Source of the DNA: Strigamia acuminata
Taxonomy: Eukaryota > Arthropoda > Chilopoda > Geophilomorpha > Linotaeniidae
Reading direction: 5' to 3'
DNA: 64,000 bases
Assembly: GCA_949358305.1 (NCBI GenBank)
Contig: OX442318.1
Coordinates: 4,760,501 to 4,824,500 of the forward strand
The notes beneath the pieces were generated by a model that saw only the letters and a program-made list of their open reading frames with translations, ran no database searches and was not told the origin of the DNA. This document shows positions 47,107 to 59,391 of the stretch, piece by piece. The number at the start of each line of letters is the position of its first letter. The first letter of the stretch is position 1. Position numbers and translations under genes: made by a program.

Positions 47107-49799
47107 AATGACGCACTTTGTTTTCAATCAAAATCGCACGAGCGAGTCAAAAGTCTGGAAACACCTTTTTTTCTTGAAAATGACTGAAGATATTTCAATT
47201 CTAATACGTACACTGCGAGTATTCAAAGAGTCGTGTTTTAAGTGTTTGTGTTTTGGTTTTGTGATATCGCTGCCTTTCATCGTGTGCTTCCGGTAGTAAA
47301 GCTGCATAAGCAGAAAACACTGCACGTCAAATAATTCCAAATAACCTTTATTAAATGCTGCCACTCCTAGAAAAATGGCTTGAGACTTATTTCTTTCTTT
47401 TGGTTTAACTGATATTTGGCAAAATTCTAGTTGACTTCTGCATGTCAAAAATGATTAGTTTCAGACTGCTTTTTGGTCTTACTTTGTCTTGGTTGTCAAT
47501 GCACCATTAAACCTCATCTATCAGTGCTGTGTGTAACAAAAGATTCAACTTTCCCTGCCATCTGGAGATCATTTTGAAAAATGAATTGCTCCTATAACTG
47601 AACTTTAAGATTTGGTTCAAGTTTATTTAAGAGCAAGAGGGGAAAACTAAACCAGAGGTATGAGGGTTGGTGAGCCTATAATTTGAAAAGGACCCTTTTT
47701 TTCCTCCCAGAGACAGGAAATGAGTATAAAATGACTATAAAATATGATGTAATGATGAGAGAGAAAGTAAATTTCTTTGCAGAGTGTGAATTATGTAAAT
47801 TGTAGAAAATTGGGATCTCTTTTTATGCTTCTAACTTTTCTAAAAAGAAGAAAAAAAAATGTTTTCACACATATACATATAAAAATATACATATTGTTAG
47901 TGCTTTGATAGTTTGTGTGGAGAAAAATGAGTGAAGAAACACCTCATTAATTACTTGAACAAAGAAAAGCTTTTAAAATAATTTAACAATTTATTGAGTT
48001 TAAAAAGTAATTTTAAAGCTAATAATTTTCTATAAAAAAGAATGCCTTTTTCTTGCTCTTCTTCCCAACCGCCTCCCCCATCCTCCCACTGCATAATTTA
48101 TTACTAGGAATAGCAACAGATGTTTAAAAATTGAAATACATTTGCAACTTATTTTTACTTCCAAGTCAAATAAATCCTGCTGCAAACATTTGACTTATTT
48201 TCTTAATTTGATTGAAGTACTTAAGATTAACTTGCCAAAATTAAGTGATTGGAATGCAAGTCATTCCAAAGCAAGAAAAATTGGACAGCAGTTGCTTATG
48301 TCACCTCAACTCTAAATAAATAATTCATCACAGGCCGGTCAATGACTTTGGTTAAAAAATACATTGGAAAAAGCCGGAAAAGTTCTTGGCGATGCCGCAT
48401 CATCAAATATTCATTATATATTTATCAGATTTTAATTTGATTCTAATTCTATCATCTTCCTTCAGCCATATGTGCAATTAAATTGTAGATAATTGTGATG
48501 TTTAAATCAATATTAATTCCCTTCCACTTATCACTTTAGTCATGACAATCTGCAGCCAAAAGCTTAGATTTGAGATAATTAAGATAATGTTCAATAAAAT
48601 TTGTCAATATCTACAGCATGTGACTAAATTAATGCATTATTTTAGTCATTCACTATAAGACCAGATCCAACTCCATGATAAACCAGTAAAGGTCAGATTT
48701 ATATTCCATTAACTCTAATTTCTTAATCAAATTTCACACAATACCAAGCCAGATGAAAGGCTGTGCATGAAATACCACTTAGGTTGTTCTTCCACATCTA
48801 ATTTCAACTCACAGCAATCCATCACTCCATTAAATCAATAGAAAATTCCAATGCCCCATAATTCAATATCCACTGCAATAAATCCCACAATTTCCAGTGT
48901 GCAAATGCCATAAAATCATAATTCAATTGTTTTTCATATAGATCTTTACCATTTGCCCCCAAACTCCACCCCATTGCTACCCACCATCCATACCATCATT
49001 TCTCCTCATTCTTTTGTGCTTTTTTCACTGAGGAAATCACACAAAGTGAACATAAAGTCATTCCGTGTTACCTCAAGTCAGGTCTTTATTATGTCTCTTT
49101 GGAGTGATCACTTCCCAAACTCAATTGCACTGGTCTGCAGTCCATTGGAACCACATTGGATGCTACTTAATGTCCTCGGTCAAACACCACCTGTTGACCT
49201 GTCGACCCGAGATAACAATCCCAGGTGAATTATGACATACCACTATTGTGGCAGCCGACTGATGACTTCCGCAACTGTTGTATTCACCGGCTGATTTCAA
49301 GCACAGCGCACGATGCAGGGCGATTCGCATTGCGTGCGTGATTTGGATGCACATATTCATCATGGTCACGTGACCCAACTAGGGGTAAAAGTAGAAAAAA
49401 AATCTTGCCGAAACTTACTGCCGTCAACAGGATTTAAATTAATTCCAGTCCTCCTCATGAAGTTGTGACCAATTATTAAACATTTTTTGGTTTAAACAGA
49501 CACGCTGTCTGTCGTCTTTAAACCATGTTTCCATCGTCCGATGCTATCGGTGACCATCCACTGACCCCTACACCGCACTATGCTCGCACCTTCCGCCTTA
49601 AAATCCAAGTTCACTATAATCTTGTTAACATAATCTCTCAACTTTCAATATTTAATACACAACCTAGGTGTTGTTATCGCAAACTCAACTCAGGGTCGAA
49701 TTAAATAATTGCAAGGACTGACACAAAAGGTTTTGTCGGTCTTTAAACATAAATTTTTAACCGCCAAAGAACTTGATGTCTGTTGGATGTCTCTAACAT

Positions 49800-50392
49800 T
49801 CCTGTCGTTATTTAGTAGTCTTCAGCCTGATACTAGACCTAAGAATACTAAAATAAAGTAAATAAACAACAATAAACTCAACCCTCGCAGCCCCAACCTA
49901 AAAAAAATCCCTTACTCACCCATCCCGGGTCATTTTTGACCCCAAGCCGAAAAAATTTTCCAAAAATGAGTGAAAATGATTTTATTCTCTGAGTATTTCA
50001 TGTTTGTGAAGAAATTTCAGCAGAGCGACAAAAATAATTGACATTGCATTCAAAAGTAGTGAGTAAACAAAGGAATTTTGTGAAAATTTTTTTTTTGCGA
50101 TTTTTAAATCTATTATTTCTTTTATTGTTTGTTATGATGTTAAATGAAAATACATAAAATTTCAGAATAAAAATCCCAATAGTTTTTGATAAAAAAAATA
50201 AAAACACTTTTGGAGGTCAAAATTGACCCTAGGTTGGAGTGGGGAGGGTTAACACAAATAATAATTTACAGCATGGTACCAAAATATTGTTGTTTTATTG
50301 CAACAAGCATGACAATTGCCATGTTAAATGCAAGCGCAGAATGTTATGCGCAGTTTGAATTTGGCATCGAGATACCGGGCAAGAACTGTAGG
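49800..50392. repeat. R2 dispersed element interrupted by a piggyBac-like MITE
   Basis: The left part (TACTAAAATAAAGTAAATAA) ends at 49881 and the right part starts at about 50253 (AATTTACAGCATGGTACC), running to GGCATCGAGATACCGGGCAA near 50388, close to the inverse of the left end at 41070. Confidence 0.75.
49882..50248. mobile_element. piggyBac-like MITE inside R2
   Basis: Ends CCCTCGCAGCCCCAACC and GGTTGGAGTGGGGAGGG are inverted; TTAA follows at 50249-50252 while the left flank is TCAA (one mutation). Inside each arm is a conserved GGTCA-TTTTGACC motif: GGGTCATTTTTGACCC and GGTCAAAATTGACCC. Confidence 0.82.
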
Positions 50393-50959
50393 GTTTTGGC
50401 GTCTCTTCTCTCACAAGCTGTAGATGTCAAAATAGTTTGGCTTGGAACTAGTGTGTCCTGTCACTGGCACTGCCCCAATGCCAAGGCATTTCTGCACTAC
50501 TGCCAGAGGCATATTGAGGTGCAATATCGGTCCGGGCATTTGTAAAAAGAAATGGTCAATTGGGCAGTTGGCACTTCGATATGGTTGATCTGTCCCTGGC
50601 TACTGAGTAATCTTTTCCTTCCAGCCAACAGAAATCAATTTGAATCATTACAGTTTTGAGGAGAAAAAAAAGAATAAGTGAGTGGCGTTGGCACCCTGGG
50701 CGACAAAACGCGAACTGAGTGTCAATTTGGATTGATGCCGATGGCGACTTTGCGAAATACCGCTGAAGATTAAGTCTGACAACTGACACCATCTTTAAGC
50801 CGGCCAGGACTCCGCTTCCATATAAAGTAGACGAATGATTGCAATTTCTCTTCTACGGTATTTCTTCGAGTGAGATTTTATGACATATTCTGATCAACAC
50901 TCAAAGACAATAAAAGTGCCATTGTTGTAACAATAAATTTTGCAGTTCAAGCAATAATT

Positions 50960-51334
50960 TGCTGAAATTCAACCCATTATTGCTGCCAGACAGTGTTATT
51001 GTTGAAATTTATGTTTTACTTCAATTTTAAAACAAAAATGACATAATTTCCTGTCCTATTTATTAAATTAAACTATATTAATTATGTATTTATAATATAC
51101 AATATTTTTTATAATTATTATAATAAATCAAAATTTAAACTTAAAATACACCTAAACTAAAAAAACTAAAAAAAAGTGTTATTGTTGAAATTCAAGCCAT
51201 TATTGCTGCCTGACAGTGATATTGTTGAAATTTCAACCAGCATTGCCGGCAGGCAGAGTCTTGTTGAAATCCAAACCATTGTTGCTGCCAGACAGTGTTA
51301 TTGTTGAAATTCAAACCATTATTGCCGCCAGACA
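50960..51334. repeat. 40-bp minisatellite split by an insertion
   Basis: The unit starts TGTTATTGTTGAAATTCAAA and continues CCATTATTGCTGCCAGACAG. About one unit lies at 50960-51010 and four at 51176-51334. Between them lies AT-rich DNA starting TTTTACTTCAATTTTAAAAC, a sequence also present at 39545 and 59158. Confidence 0.85.
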
Positions 51335-52386
51335 CAACGATCCAATAATTCCATTGTTTTACAACAAAACAGCAATTTTAACGGTCGACATCAGAGGTCC
51401 CACTTCACCTCAACTATCACAGATAAAATCCAAGCAAAGCTCTTTAAAAGCCCAATCAATCCAAACATTGCAAACACATTAAACCAGTTTAAGTATCTCT
51501 GAAAGTAAACATACACATGTTGGGCATTCACCCTGGTGCTATTTACCTGAACAAATAACCAGAAGCATAATTAAAATTGAGTAAATCACAAGCCCGACTC
51601 CCCCCAACCTCATTAATTATTCACAGTTTAATATTTTATCAAAAGAAACTTTTTGTGTGCAAATTGATACACAGCTTTTTAATAAAACATCACCATTTAA
51701 TTAACCCCTACAGTATTTTGCATTGCAAATTACAGGAAAACCACAACTTTAAAAAATAAAACAAAATGCCTAGATGCAGCCATTTTTTTTTTTAAATAAA
51801 ATAAGAAATGTGTGTTATTTGTGTTTGGTCATCATTCTGATGACTTTATATTGACAGGTTAAATAAATGGAGCAGTTGCTTTATAATTTGCCTTAGCCTT
51901 TCCTTCTTCCTTCATTTTTCTTCCTCGTCAATCGTGTGCTGTATAATCAACACTCCAGACCAACTTCCGCTATAATTTCATTCTAGCTGCAATCGATGGT
52001 CTGTTGCTTCACGCCAGCACGAAAACCGGCAATTTTTTCAATGTCGGTAAAGAACGAAAAAAAAATTGCAAATTACATCGTGTAAAATTGTACTTTTTGA
52101 TAAGATATGAAGCAAAATATCAATTGTATGAATAAAATATGATTCTTGGTTATGTAATCGCGAGTTTTAGAAAAATTAGTACAAACACGGCTGGGCCGCT
52201 TGACTGAATAATGCGACAGAAAGATTTCTATAACAAAGAATTTTGGAGCTAAAAGTTTATCTTTTCTGTTGTTGGTTCCCATCTGGCAGAAGCGTGGGCA
52301 GAAAACCTACGTCTAATTATTCCATAATTCTTTAAATAGAATTTTTTAAAATGTTTTCGTAGCAAGGGCAATCTGTAAGTAACTTA

Positions 52387-53100
52387 CAGTCGAACCGCAT
52401 TGTAACAAACCGTGATACGGTAGAACCTCGATTATCCGAACTAATTGGGGACATGGGTGTTTATAAAACCGAATTGTTCGGATATTCGAACATTAGATTT
52501 ATTCACATACGAAAATAAAAAGTCATTAAAGTGTAGTTAGAAAGCATTAAAACCAACCAAAAATGAATAAAAATTGTCAAAAAAAAACATTAAAAACCAA
52601 TTAAAAGTATATGAAAATCGTCAAAAATCATTAAAAATCGATTAAAAAACATTAAAAATCGATTAAAAAACATTAAAAATCGATTAAAAAAAGTTACAAA
52701 TCGATTAAAAAACATTAAAAATCGATTAAAAAACATTAAAAACATTAAAAATCGATTAAAAAACATTAAAAAACATTAAAAATCGATTAAAAACATTAAA
52801 AAATATTAAAAAACATTAAAAATAGATTAAAAACATTAAAAAACATTAAAAATCGATTTAAAAACTGATAAAAAATTCGCTTGACTGCTGTTCGGATAAC
52901 CAAAAGTTCGAAAAACCGGTGTTCCGATAATCGAGGTTCTACTGTATAACAAACTTCTTGTTCTAACGGCTTAGTTGGTTGGTTGTCCATAGAACACCGT
53001 GTTAAAAAATTTTAGTGTAACAAACTTTCGTTATAACAAAGCTTTTTTTCAGGTCCCTTGCTATTCGTTATAACGAGCCTCGAAATTACACCGCTCTGTG
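52387..53100. mobile_element. Older pogo/mariner-like MITE hosting a second element
   Basis: The left part, CAGTCGAACCGCATTGTAAC, runs to a TA at 52416-52417; the right part resumes at TATAACAAACTTC (52945) and continues with CGTTATAACAAAG and CTATTCGTTATAACGAG. Same family as 26077-26262. Confidence 0.75.
52418..52944. mobile_element. pogo/Tigger-like MITE with TA duplication, filled with a minisatellite
   Basis: Ends CGGTAGAACCTCGATTATCC and the inverse GATAATCGAGGTTCTACTG match in all but two positions. TA flanks both sides. The interior, about 52555-52870, is a tandem array of AAAAATCGATTAAAAAACAT-type units. Confidence 0.92.
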
Positions 53101-54261
53101 ATATTTATTTGATCGAAGTGATGGAGAGGCCATTTGCCCCAAAAAATGTCTCAGCTACAGATCCAAGATGACATCATTGGGCAGAAAATGATCTGATTGG
53201 TTCGTGGTATTTTCTGCAGCAGAAAAATAGAATTAAAGCCCATTCTTCCGTCCACTATTTTCAGCCGAAACAAAGTAAATCAACATCGCAGCAGATCGAA
53301 AACTAGGCAGCAAACGAGACTTTCTGCTCTGTTTCAAACCTTCAGTTAAGCGAAAACCAAACACAACTTTTACTCCGTACATCCAGTCTGAACCCATTAT
53401 CCCAAACTCCATAATCAGAACATCGAAAACTTCAACTTCGAGCTATAAAACAACTATAAAACAGCTTATAAACAATTCTTATTTGTATTTCGTCATACAA
53501 ACTTGATGTTTTGCAGTCCAACACTGCCAACTGTGAACCACTTATAGATAAGGACACATGTGGGGCGCCATAACCATAACCTTAACCTGCTTCTTTGCTC
53601 CCTACAAACCAAACCAAAGCAATAGCGTGCCATAAAACCTAATGGTGATCTTATACCCTCTTATCTGGAGATTTCTCAAGATCTCGCAATGTGAAAATCA
53701 TGTTTCCAAAGCATGATTTCCATTCGCTTAAGCAGTTAAGCCCAATGCTTACACCGCCCTACGGTACCTCGCGAGTAACATCCAAATTTAAAATAAAAAT
53801 TAATCTTTCTTTTACATTTCACAGGAAATTTCAAGTTCAACTTGAAGGTAAAACTTCTGTGTGTTTGTAATAATAGTCTTGGAAAAAAAAAATCATTGCG
53901 TTCGACTCGACGTCATTGATCATGACGTTAGCGGAAGTCACCGCCTTCAGCCACACACGCGAGCGGCAAGTGGCCTCTAATTTCCTTTCTCCCTCTTTTT
54001 TTTTATATTTTTGTATTCACACGAAAGCATTTTAATACCCGGGCAAGAATTAGGAGCAGAGCGCTCGATGTACCTATCCCTTATAATTATGGCCAGACCC
54101 AGAATCACACAAAGCAATACAAGGGCGGGCGCAGTTCACACTGCCATCTGTTTCATTTTACTTCATCTAGACGCAAATTCATTCTTACCACTTTGAACCC
54201 ATTAATCAATAATGCATTCATCATTTCAGCATTCAGAAATAAACTTACTGCATTGTTTGAT

Positions 54262-54655
54262 AATTTGCCAATTGTTTATTAGGTTTGCCAATTGTTTGGC
54301 GGATTTGCCAATTGTTTGGCGGATTTGCCAATTGTTTGGCGGATTTGCCAATTGTTTGGCGGATTTGCCAATTGTTTGGCGGATTTGCCAATTGTTTGGC
54401 GGATTTGCCAATTGTTTATTAGATTTGCCAATTGTTTATCAGATTTGCCAATTGTTTAGCGGATTTGCCAATTGTTTATTAGATTTGCCAATTGTTTATT
54501 AGATTTGCCAATTGTTTGGCGGATTTGCCGATTGTTTGGCGGATTTGCCAATTGTTTGGCGGATTTGCCGATTGTTTGGCGGATTTGCCGATTGTATGGC
54601 GAATTTGCCGATTGTTTGGCAAATTTGCCGATTGTTTGTTAGATTTGGCAGTTGC
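54262..54655. repeat. 20-bp minisatellite, about 19 units
   Basis: Unit ATTTGCCAATTGTTTGGCGG with variants ending TTTATTAG and centres CCGATTG. Variants cluster: GGCGG units at the left, TATTAG units in the middle, CCGATTG units at the right. Open frames on both strands follow the repeat. Confidence 0.95.
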
Positions 54656-56254
54656 TTGGAATTTGGTATTAGGTCTAATTTAGGTCGGCAATTACTTGTT
54701 GTTTGGCAATAATTCAGTAGTGGGCAGATTTAATAAACGGCAATTATTCGAGGAATAAATTTTACGACTTTATTGAATGCTGTTGAAAGTATAAATTACG
54801 AAACATCCAATACGGCAAATGAGTTCATTTGCAACTCCGAGCAGTGAATCACGCGTTTCGTGGGAATGTTGAGCAAATCTAATCATCTTAAAGAGTTTTC
54901 GTTTGTTCCTAACTCGCCCGTCCATCAAGCCGGATCACATTTATAAACTTTTAAAACTTAAAAGGAAATCCAGTCCATGTCATCCATTAATGGCCAGCTT
55001 CAAATAGTGAAATATGCACAACGTAAATACATTCTACTTATTTCCCAAACCAGACATGTCCAGGAAATATCAGATAAACCTGTCAAGTTTGGCTACTGTC
55101 TTACATGTCCCAACTACATTCCCTGCAAACCATAAATGTCAAAACTGTCCAATCTCATCCATTAAATTCCCAAAACAAGCATTATACAGAAATAACTTTG
55201 CTCTACCAACCCATCAATCCCTAGTGCACTAAAAAAATGCAAACCGGTGATGCTGTGACAACGAATAAGCCATTTAATTTTAACTTGAAATTAAGTCATC
55301 ACCACACAATTATTTTTCTGACATCATGGTGATTTCAACGGAAAGTTAACGATGACATACGGCCAGTGAAAGCTCGATGGGCCCATCAAACTGCTAATAT
55401 TAAACAATAGTGTAGAACCACTTCCTTTTTTTCTTCTTCGCAAACTCCGGTTGAAATATGAGAAATACAAAAATCATTTTTTAATGATTCACTGCTTTTG
55501 CAACCTCATAATTATTTGCTATTCGACGATAATTAGGTATTCGGCAGATTCCTTCCCAAACACATTCACATAGAATAATGTAATCAATTCCTGTTGTAGT
55601 CAGCTGTCAGCATACACTTTTTAATTCCAGCAAAAACCTCATTAAAAATTGATAAAACAAACGGTTAGCCCGCTAGGAATTAATGCAAATCTAACCATTT
55701 TTCATCCTATTCATTAGAAAATTGTGTATCCGAATCATGTGTGCGTGTCGACCAACCACCGTCGAGGCGCCAGTTACTTCCGCCTACAAATTTCGACAGC
55801 GGCTCAACGCCCCCTCGTGCAGCCACACCCAACCATTCATCCAGCACAAAGAGAGAGAGAGAGAAAACTTCTCTTTATTTTTTATATCACTAAAGTTAGA
55901 GATTCGATCGTTGCCAGCTTCCTGCCATCTGTACTCAATTCTCAGGAGAAGACGCTGACCATAGCCAGTCATTGCCAAAAGAAGAAAAAAATAAAGATGA
56001 TGGGATGTATAAAAAATGAATTAAGCACAGCCCATTGCCTTAAGATAGGAAGCATCAAGGTTTGGCTTTATTATAAGTTTATCGTCTCCCTGATTCTGTG
56101 GTTACGACTAATGAGAAATTGCCGGAAGACAAGAGCGCTGCCATTTTTCTCAACATAATTTGTTTACACTAATTGTTGATAAATATTTGAAGTAACTTTC
56201 ATCGATGGATCCATTTCAATTTGATAATAACCTTTGATTAAATCAAGCGTGTCC

Positions 56255-56340
56255 AACCTTTTGGCTTTCCCGGGTCACATTGGAGGAAGAGCAATTGTTT
56301 TGGGCGACACCTAAACTAAACAAAAACTAACGATAGCAGA
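56255..56340. mobile_element. hAT-like left end, remainder lost
   Basis: GTGTCCAACCTTTTGGCTTT followed by CCCGGGTCACATTGGA, a terminus common among hAT elements in many animals. No clear right end. Confidence 0.5.
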
Positions 56341-56501
56341 AAAAGGGTCCGTGCGTAGTTTTCGTGACACGCCACAACAAATAAGCAAAAAAGTTCTCAC
56401 GTAATAATCTTAATTATATTACAGTTAAGGCAATAAATGTTGTTAACTATAGGCTTGTCCAATTTAATAATAGTAAGCATGTGGGGCCGCATCGTATAGA
56501 T

Positions 56502-56776
56502 CAGGAGTTCCCAAACTTTTTAGCATCGCACCCCACTTTTTAAGCAAGGCGGTCTACTGCGCGCCACTTCATCTACCAGTGCATTAAATTCTTAAAAAAT
56601 ATACTACTAAAAAGAAGAAAAGAAATTTTTATATAATTTTATATAATTTTGCTTAAAAATTTACAAAAGTTTGCAAAATAAGCTTGTTTTATTTAGGCAT
56701 GTATGATGGGTGCGTCCCACCAATAATCAGCTCGCGCCTCACCAGTAAGGCCTGCCTCACCGTTTGGGAAACCCTG
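56502..56776. mobile_element. hAT-like MITE with perfect 8-bp target duplication
   Basis: CAGGAGTTCCCAAACTTTTT at the left and CCGTTTGGGAAACCCTG at the right; GTATAGAT flanks both sides (56494-56501 and 56777-56784). Decayed relatives lie at about 5757 and 21442. Confidence 0.92.
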
Positions 56777-56830
56777 GTATAGATATCTGGCATTGCGATG
56801 GTTTTGACTTCTGTCATTGCATTGTGAGAA

Positions 56831-56852
56831 CCTAACCTAACCTAACCTAACC
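56831..56852. repeat. Interstitial telomere-type tract (CCTAA)4
   Basis: CCTAACCTAACCTAACCTAA plus CC: four and a half copies of the arthropod telomere unit TTAGG on the minus strand, 47 bp right of the hAT element's target duplication. Confidence 0.9.
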
Positions 56853-56970
56853 TTCACAACATTGTTTAGCGACAAATTGTTTCTCATCCTTGTCTGATTT
56901 AAGTACTGTTTTTACAACAAGAACATGGGTCAAGCACCTTTAACTACACTATTCCTGGCACGAATAAAAT

Positions 56971-57369
56971 GTGGAGTCCTCAAGAAAGTTGTCCCACAGA
57001 TCACTCCTGGCACGGTCCAAGTCCACAAGGGAAAAAAGTAGTCGAGACGGATTTTCCGGAATCATCCTTTGCCCCCTACAGACCCACTTACCCTTAGTTC
57101 TGTCCAGTGAAATGACTGCATCACGTCATATGCTCACAAAAGCATCCCCAGCAAAGGTCATTGAGTGGAAAGAGTATCTCTTGACCGAAGAGTGCAATCC
57201 CAGTTTAACCATAAAGTGTTCTTTCACACACCGTACTTACTTCGCTGTGGATGAAAATGTGATAAGCTATGGTGCAGCTAAGGCAAATGGTAAAAGCACT
57301 GAAGGACTAATGTTTTCCTTGCATTTAGAGAGTACCAAGACACACATAGGTTACCCAAATGTTTGCTAA
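56971..57369 (+). other. Unassigned 132-codon open frame
   Basis: A plus-strand frame with phrases RTYFAVDENVISYGAAKANG and EGLMFSLHLESTKTHIGYPN. The nearby phrase TCCTCAAGAAAGTTGTCCC also occurs at about 26821, so part of this region is a dispersed repeat. No domain recognised and no intron signals; may be a remnant of a transposon coding sequence. Confidence 0.25.
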
Positions 57370-58460
57370 AAGAAACCTGTCTTGCTTCAACCAGAGATTC
57401 AAGTTGAAGAGCTTTTAGCACCATTAAAGGTCAAGAGTATGTCTATCATAGTATTTAATCCAACTTAGATGACTGTGAAAGCAAAGCTCCTTGATGACAA
57501 GATTTTTGGTCTCTTCCATTAATCCAAGTCCAATTTGAATTTCTAAATGCCAATCACTGTGCACTTGTGCCGCATACAAATGCCGCCAAGCGATGCAAAT
57601 GTAAATCCTTTCTCATTAATCCTAACTTCCAGTCTTGGTTGTGTGTTCAAGTTGAGATTAAAATCTTCACCAGAGACTTGGAAGAGCTTCCAGCAACTCT
57701 GTTCAATTAAACTTCACCCTGTTTGATCTCAAATTCAACTGTTTGCATTCCCTCTCCATTTAAATATTGGCAGCAATGTTCAAACAAAAATGTTTGAGGC
57801 TTAGTCCTGTAGTTAATTTAGTAACATTAATGTATAGTAACAATAGAAACTCATTAATGAACTTCAAATGACAAATGTAATGTCTTACTGCAGCAATAAT
57901 GGTAACATCCTGCCTTTAATTCTAATCTTTGTATTGTCAACAACTGCAAGCATGCATTTTAAACAACATTGTCAGTTTAACAAGAAATATGGTATTACCA
58001 AACTCCGTTACATCGAAGTTTCTGGAAATTGACCGTTCGAAGGACCACTCCGTGTTATTACTTGTCGCTACAGCGGATACTCGTTAAAACCATAGGTTGT
58101 TCCCAAGCTTCATTCTAATAAGATTTCACTGAACATATTATTTTGCCACCAGATGGAAGTTTTCTCACTGTCGGCTTCTAATTTTAATTTTAAATTTTCC
58201 TGATCGATGTTGCACGTCACTAGAGAAATATAGTTATTCTCTCCGCATAAGGAAAGACACACCCGAAACAGTGGCAGTTTCTTTATTCCATTTGATTAAC
58301 AATGTATCACTATTAGTACTGCTCAACAGAAACTGTTAGGTGTTTCAATTCATTATTTGTTGAAATTTACAGCATTTTCCAAGTTTCTCACATAAAACTT
58401 GCACACAAAGCCTTTCGATCTTTCGTCTTTTGACGAATTATCCGGCATTCAAACTTATGT

Positions 58461-58487
58461 AACCTAACCTAACCTAACCTAACCTAA
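58461..58487. repeat. Interstitial telomere-type tract (AACCT)5
   Basis: Five and a half copies of CCTAA, same orientation as the tract at 56831. Confidence 0.9.
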
Positions 58488-59391
58488 GCCTGTTGTGCAG
58501 GTTTGCCGCAGTGGAAATTAAGAAATTCTATAATGGAATAAACTAGGCATGTATCAAATTAATTGGAAAGCTTGATAAAATTCATCCAACTTATGCTTTA
58601 AAGGTCATAGGAAAAGAAATAAAAAATTTCTCTAATCTCTTTGAAATAACCTTAAAAAAGGTAACAGAATATTTTTTTCTGCAAAACTTAAGCAATAATA
58701 AAGTATTAGTGGTTTTACATGATCAAACTGTGTTTTTACCAAAAAAGAGGACCATTTTGTGCAATGCATTCTGGGATTTCACGTGATTTGTAAACACCAA
58801 GGTAAACAGTACAATGCGTACATTGTTTCTGAATAACACAGTTACTGCACATTTCACTCATTTGATATCAAGAGGTATTTTACAGCTGTGGAATGCCAAA
58901 ATTGATCAAAAAGTTATCAAAAACATCTATTTTTGGAGCTAAAAATATTGACTTAACATCGACTTTGTAGCTAAAAAAAACATACATACATGGAACCAGA
59001 GATGTAGTTAAAACATGCAAATCACCACCTCCTTCGTCTCTATCACTCGATGACGTATGAATAATGCCACCTAGTGACAGTATTTATAAATTCTGGATAA
59101 TCGTAATGGCGGAACAATTACTATAGCTGCATTCAAAAACTAAAATATTTTGTGTTTTACTTCAATTTTAAACCAAAAATGACATAATTTCCTGCTGTCA
59201 TTACCTATTGTCAAATAAGTGGCAAAGGACAACAGAATCAAGAAAGAATTTTTTGCCGGCAGGTCGCCAATACAGGTTTCCCTGTACCATCAGACACGAT
59301 CGCTCATCTTGCATGGATGGATGCATTATCTGCACCTCTTTTTCACCCAATAACAAACACCATTAGACAAGTATCTATGTACAGCACTCAC

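Larger units (their letters stand above)
43606..59391. other. Intron between exons A and B (15.8 kb)
   Basis: Largest intron. Recognised: a pogo-like fragment with CCTATAG-type inverted motifs (about 44980-45320), a Harbinger-like element (46537-47106), an R1 piece (47150-47210), R2 with a piggyBac-like insert (49800-50392), a split 40-bp array (50960-51334), nested pogo elements (52387-53100), a 20-bp array (54262-54655), hAT elements (about 56255 and 56502-56776) and two TTAGG tracts. Nothing recognised in 43.7-44.9, 47.3-49.1, 53.1-54.2, 54.7-56.2 and 57.4-58.4 kb beyond AT-rich DNA. Confidence 0.6.

Noticed and set aside
49163-49378. Minus-strand frame with several cysteines between exons A and B, considered as an extra exon of the main gene
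   Set aside because: Exons A and B join perfectly in phase and in family sequence without it, and the frame has no family match.
54212-54712. Repeated CQLFGGFANCLADLPIVWRI-type peptides resembling a repeat protein
   Set aside because: They come from a 20-bp minisatellite that also yields open frames on the opposite strand.
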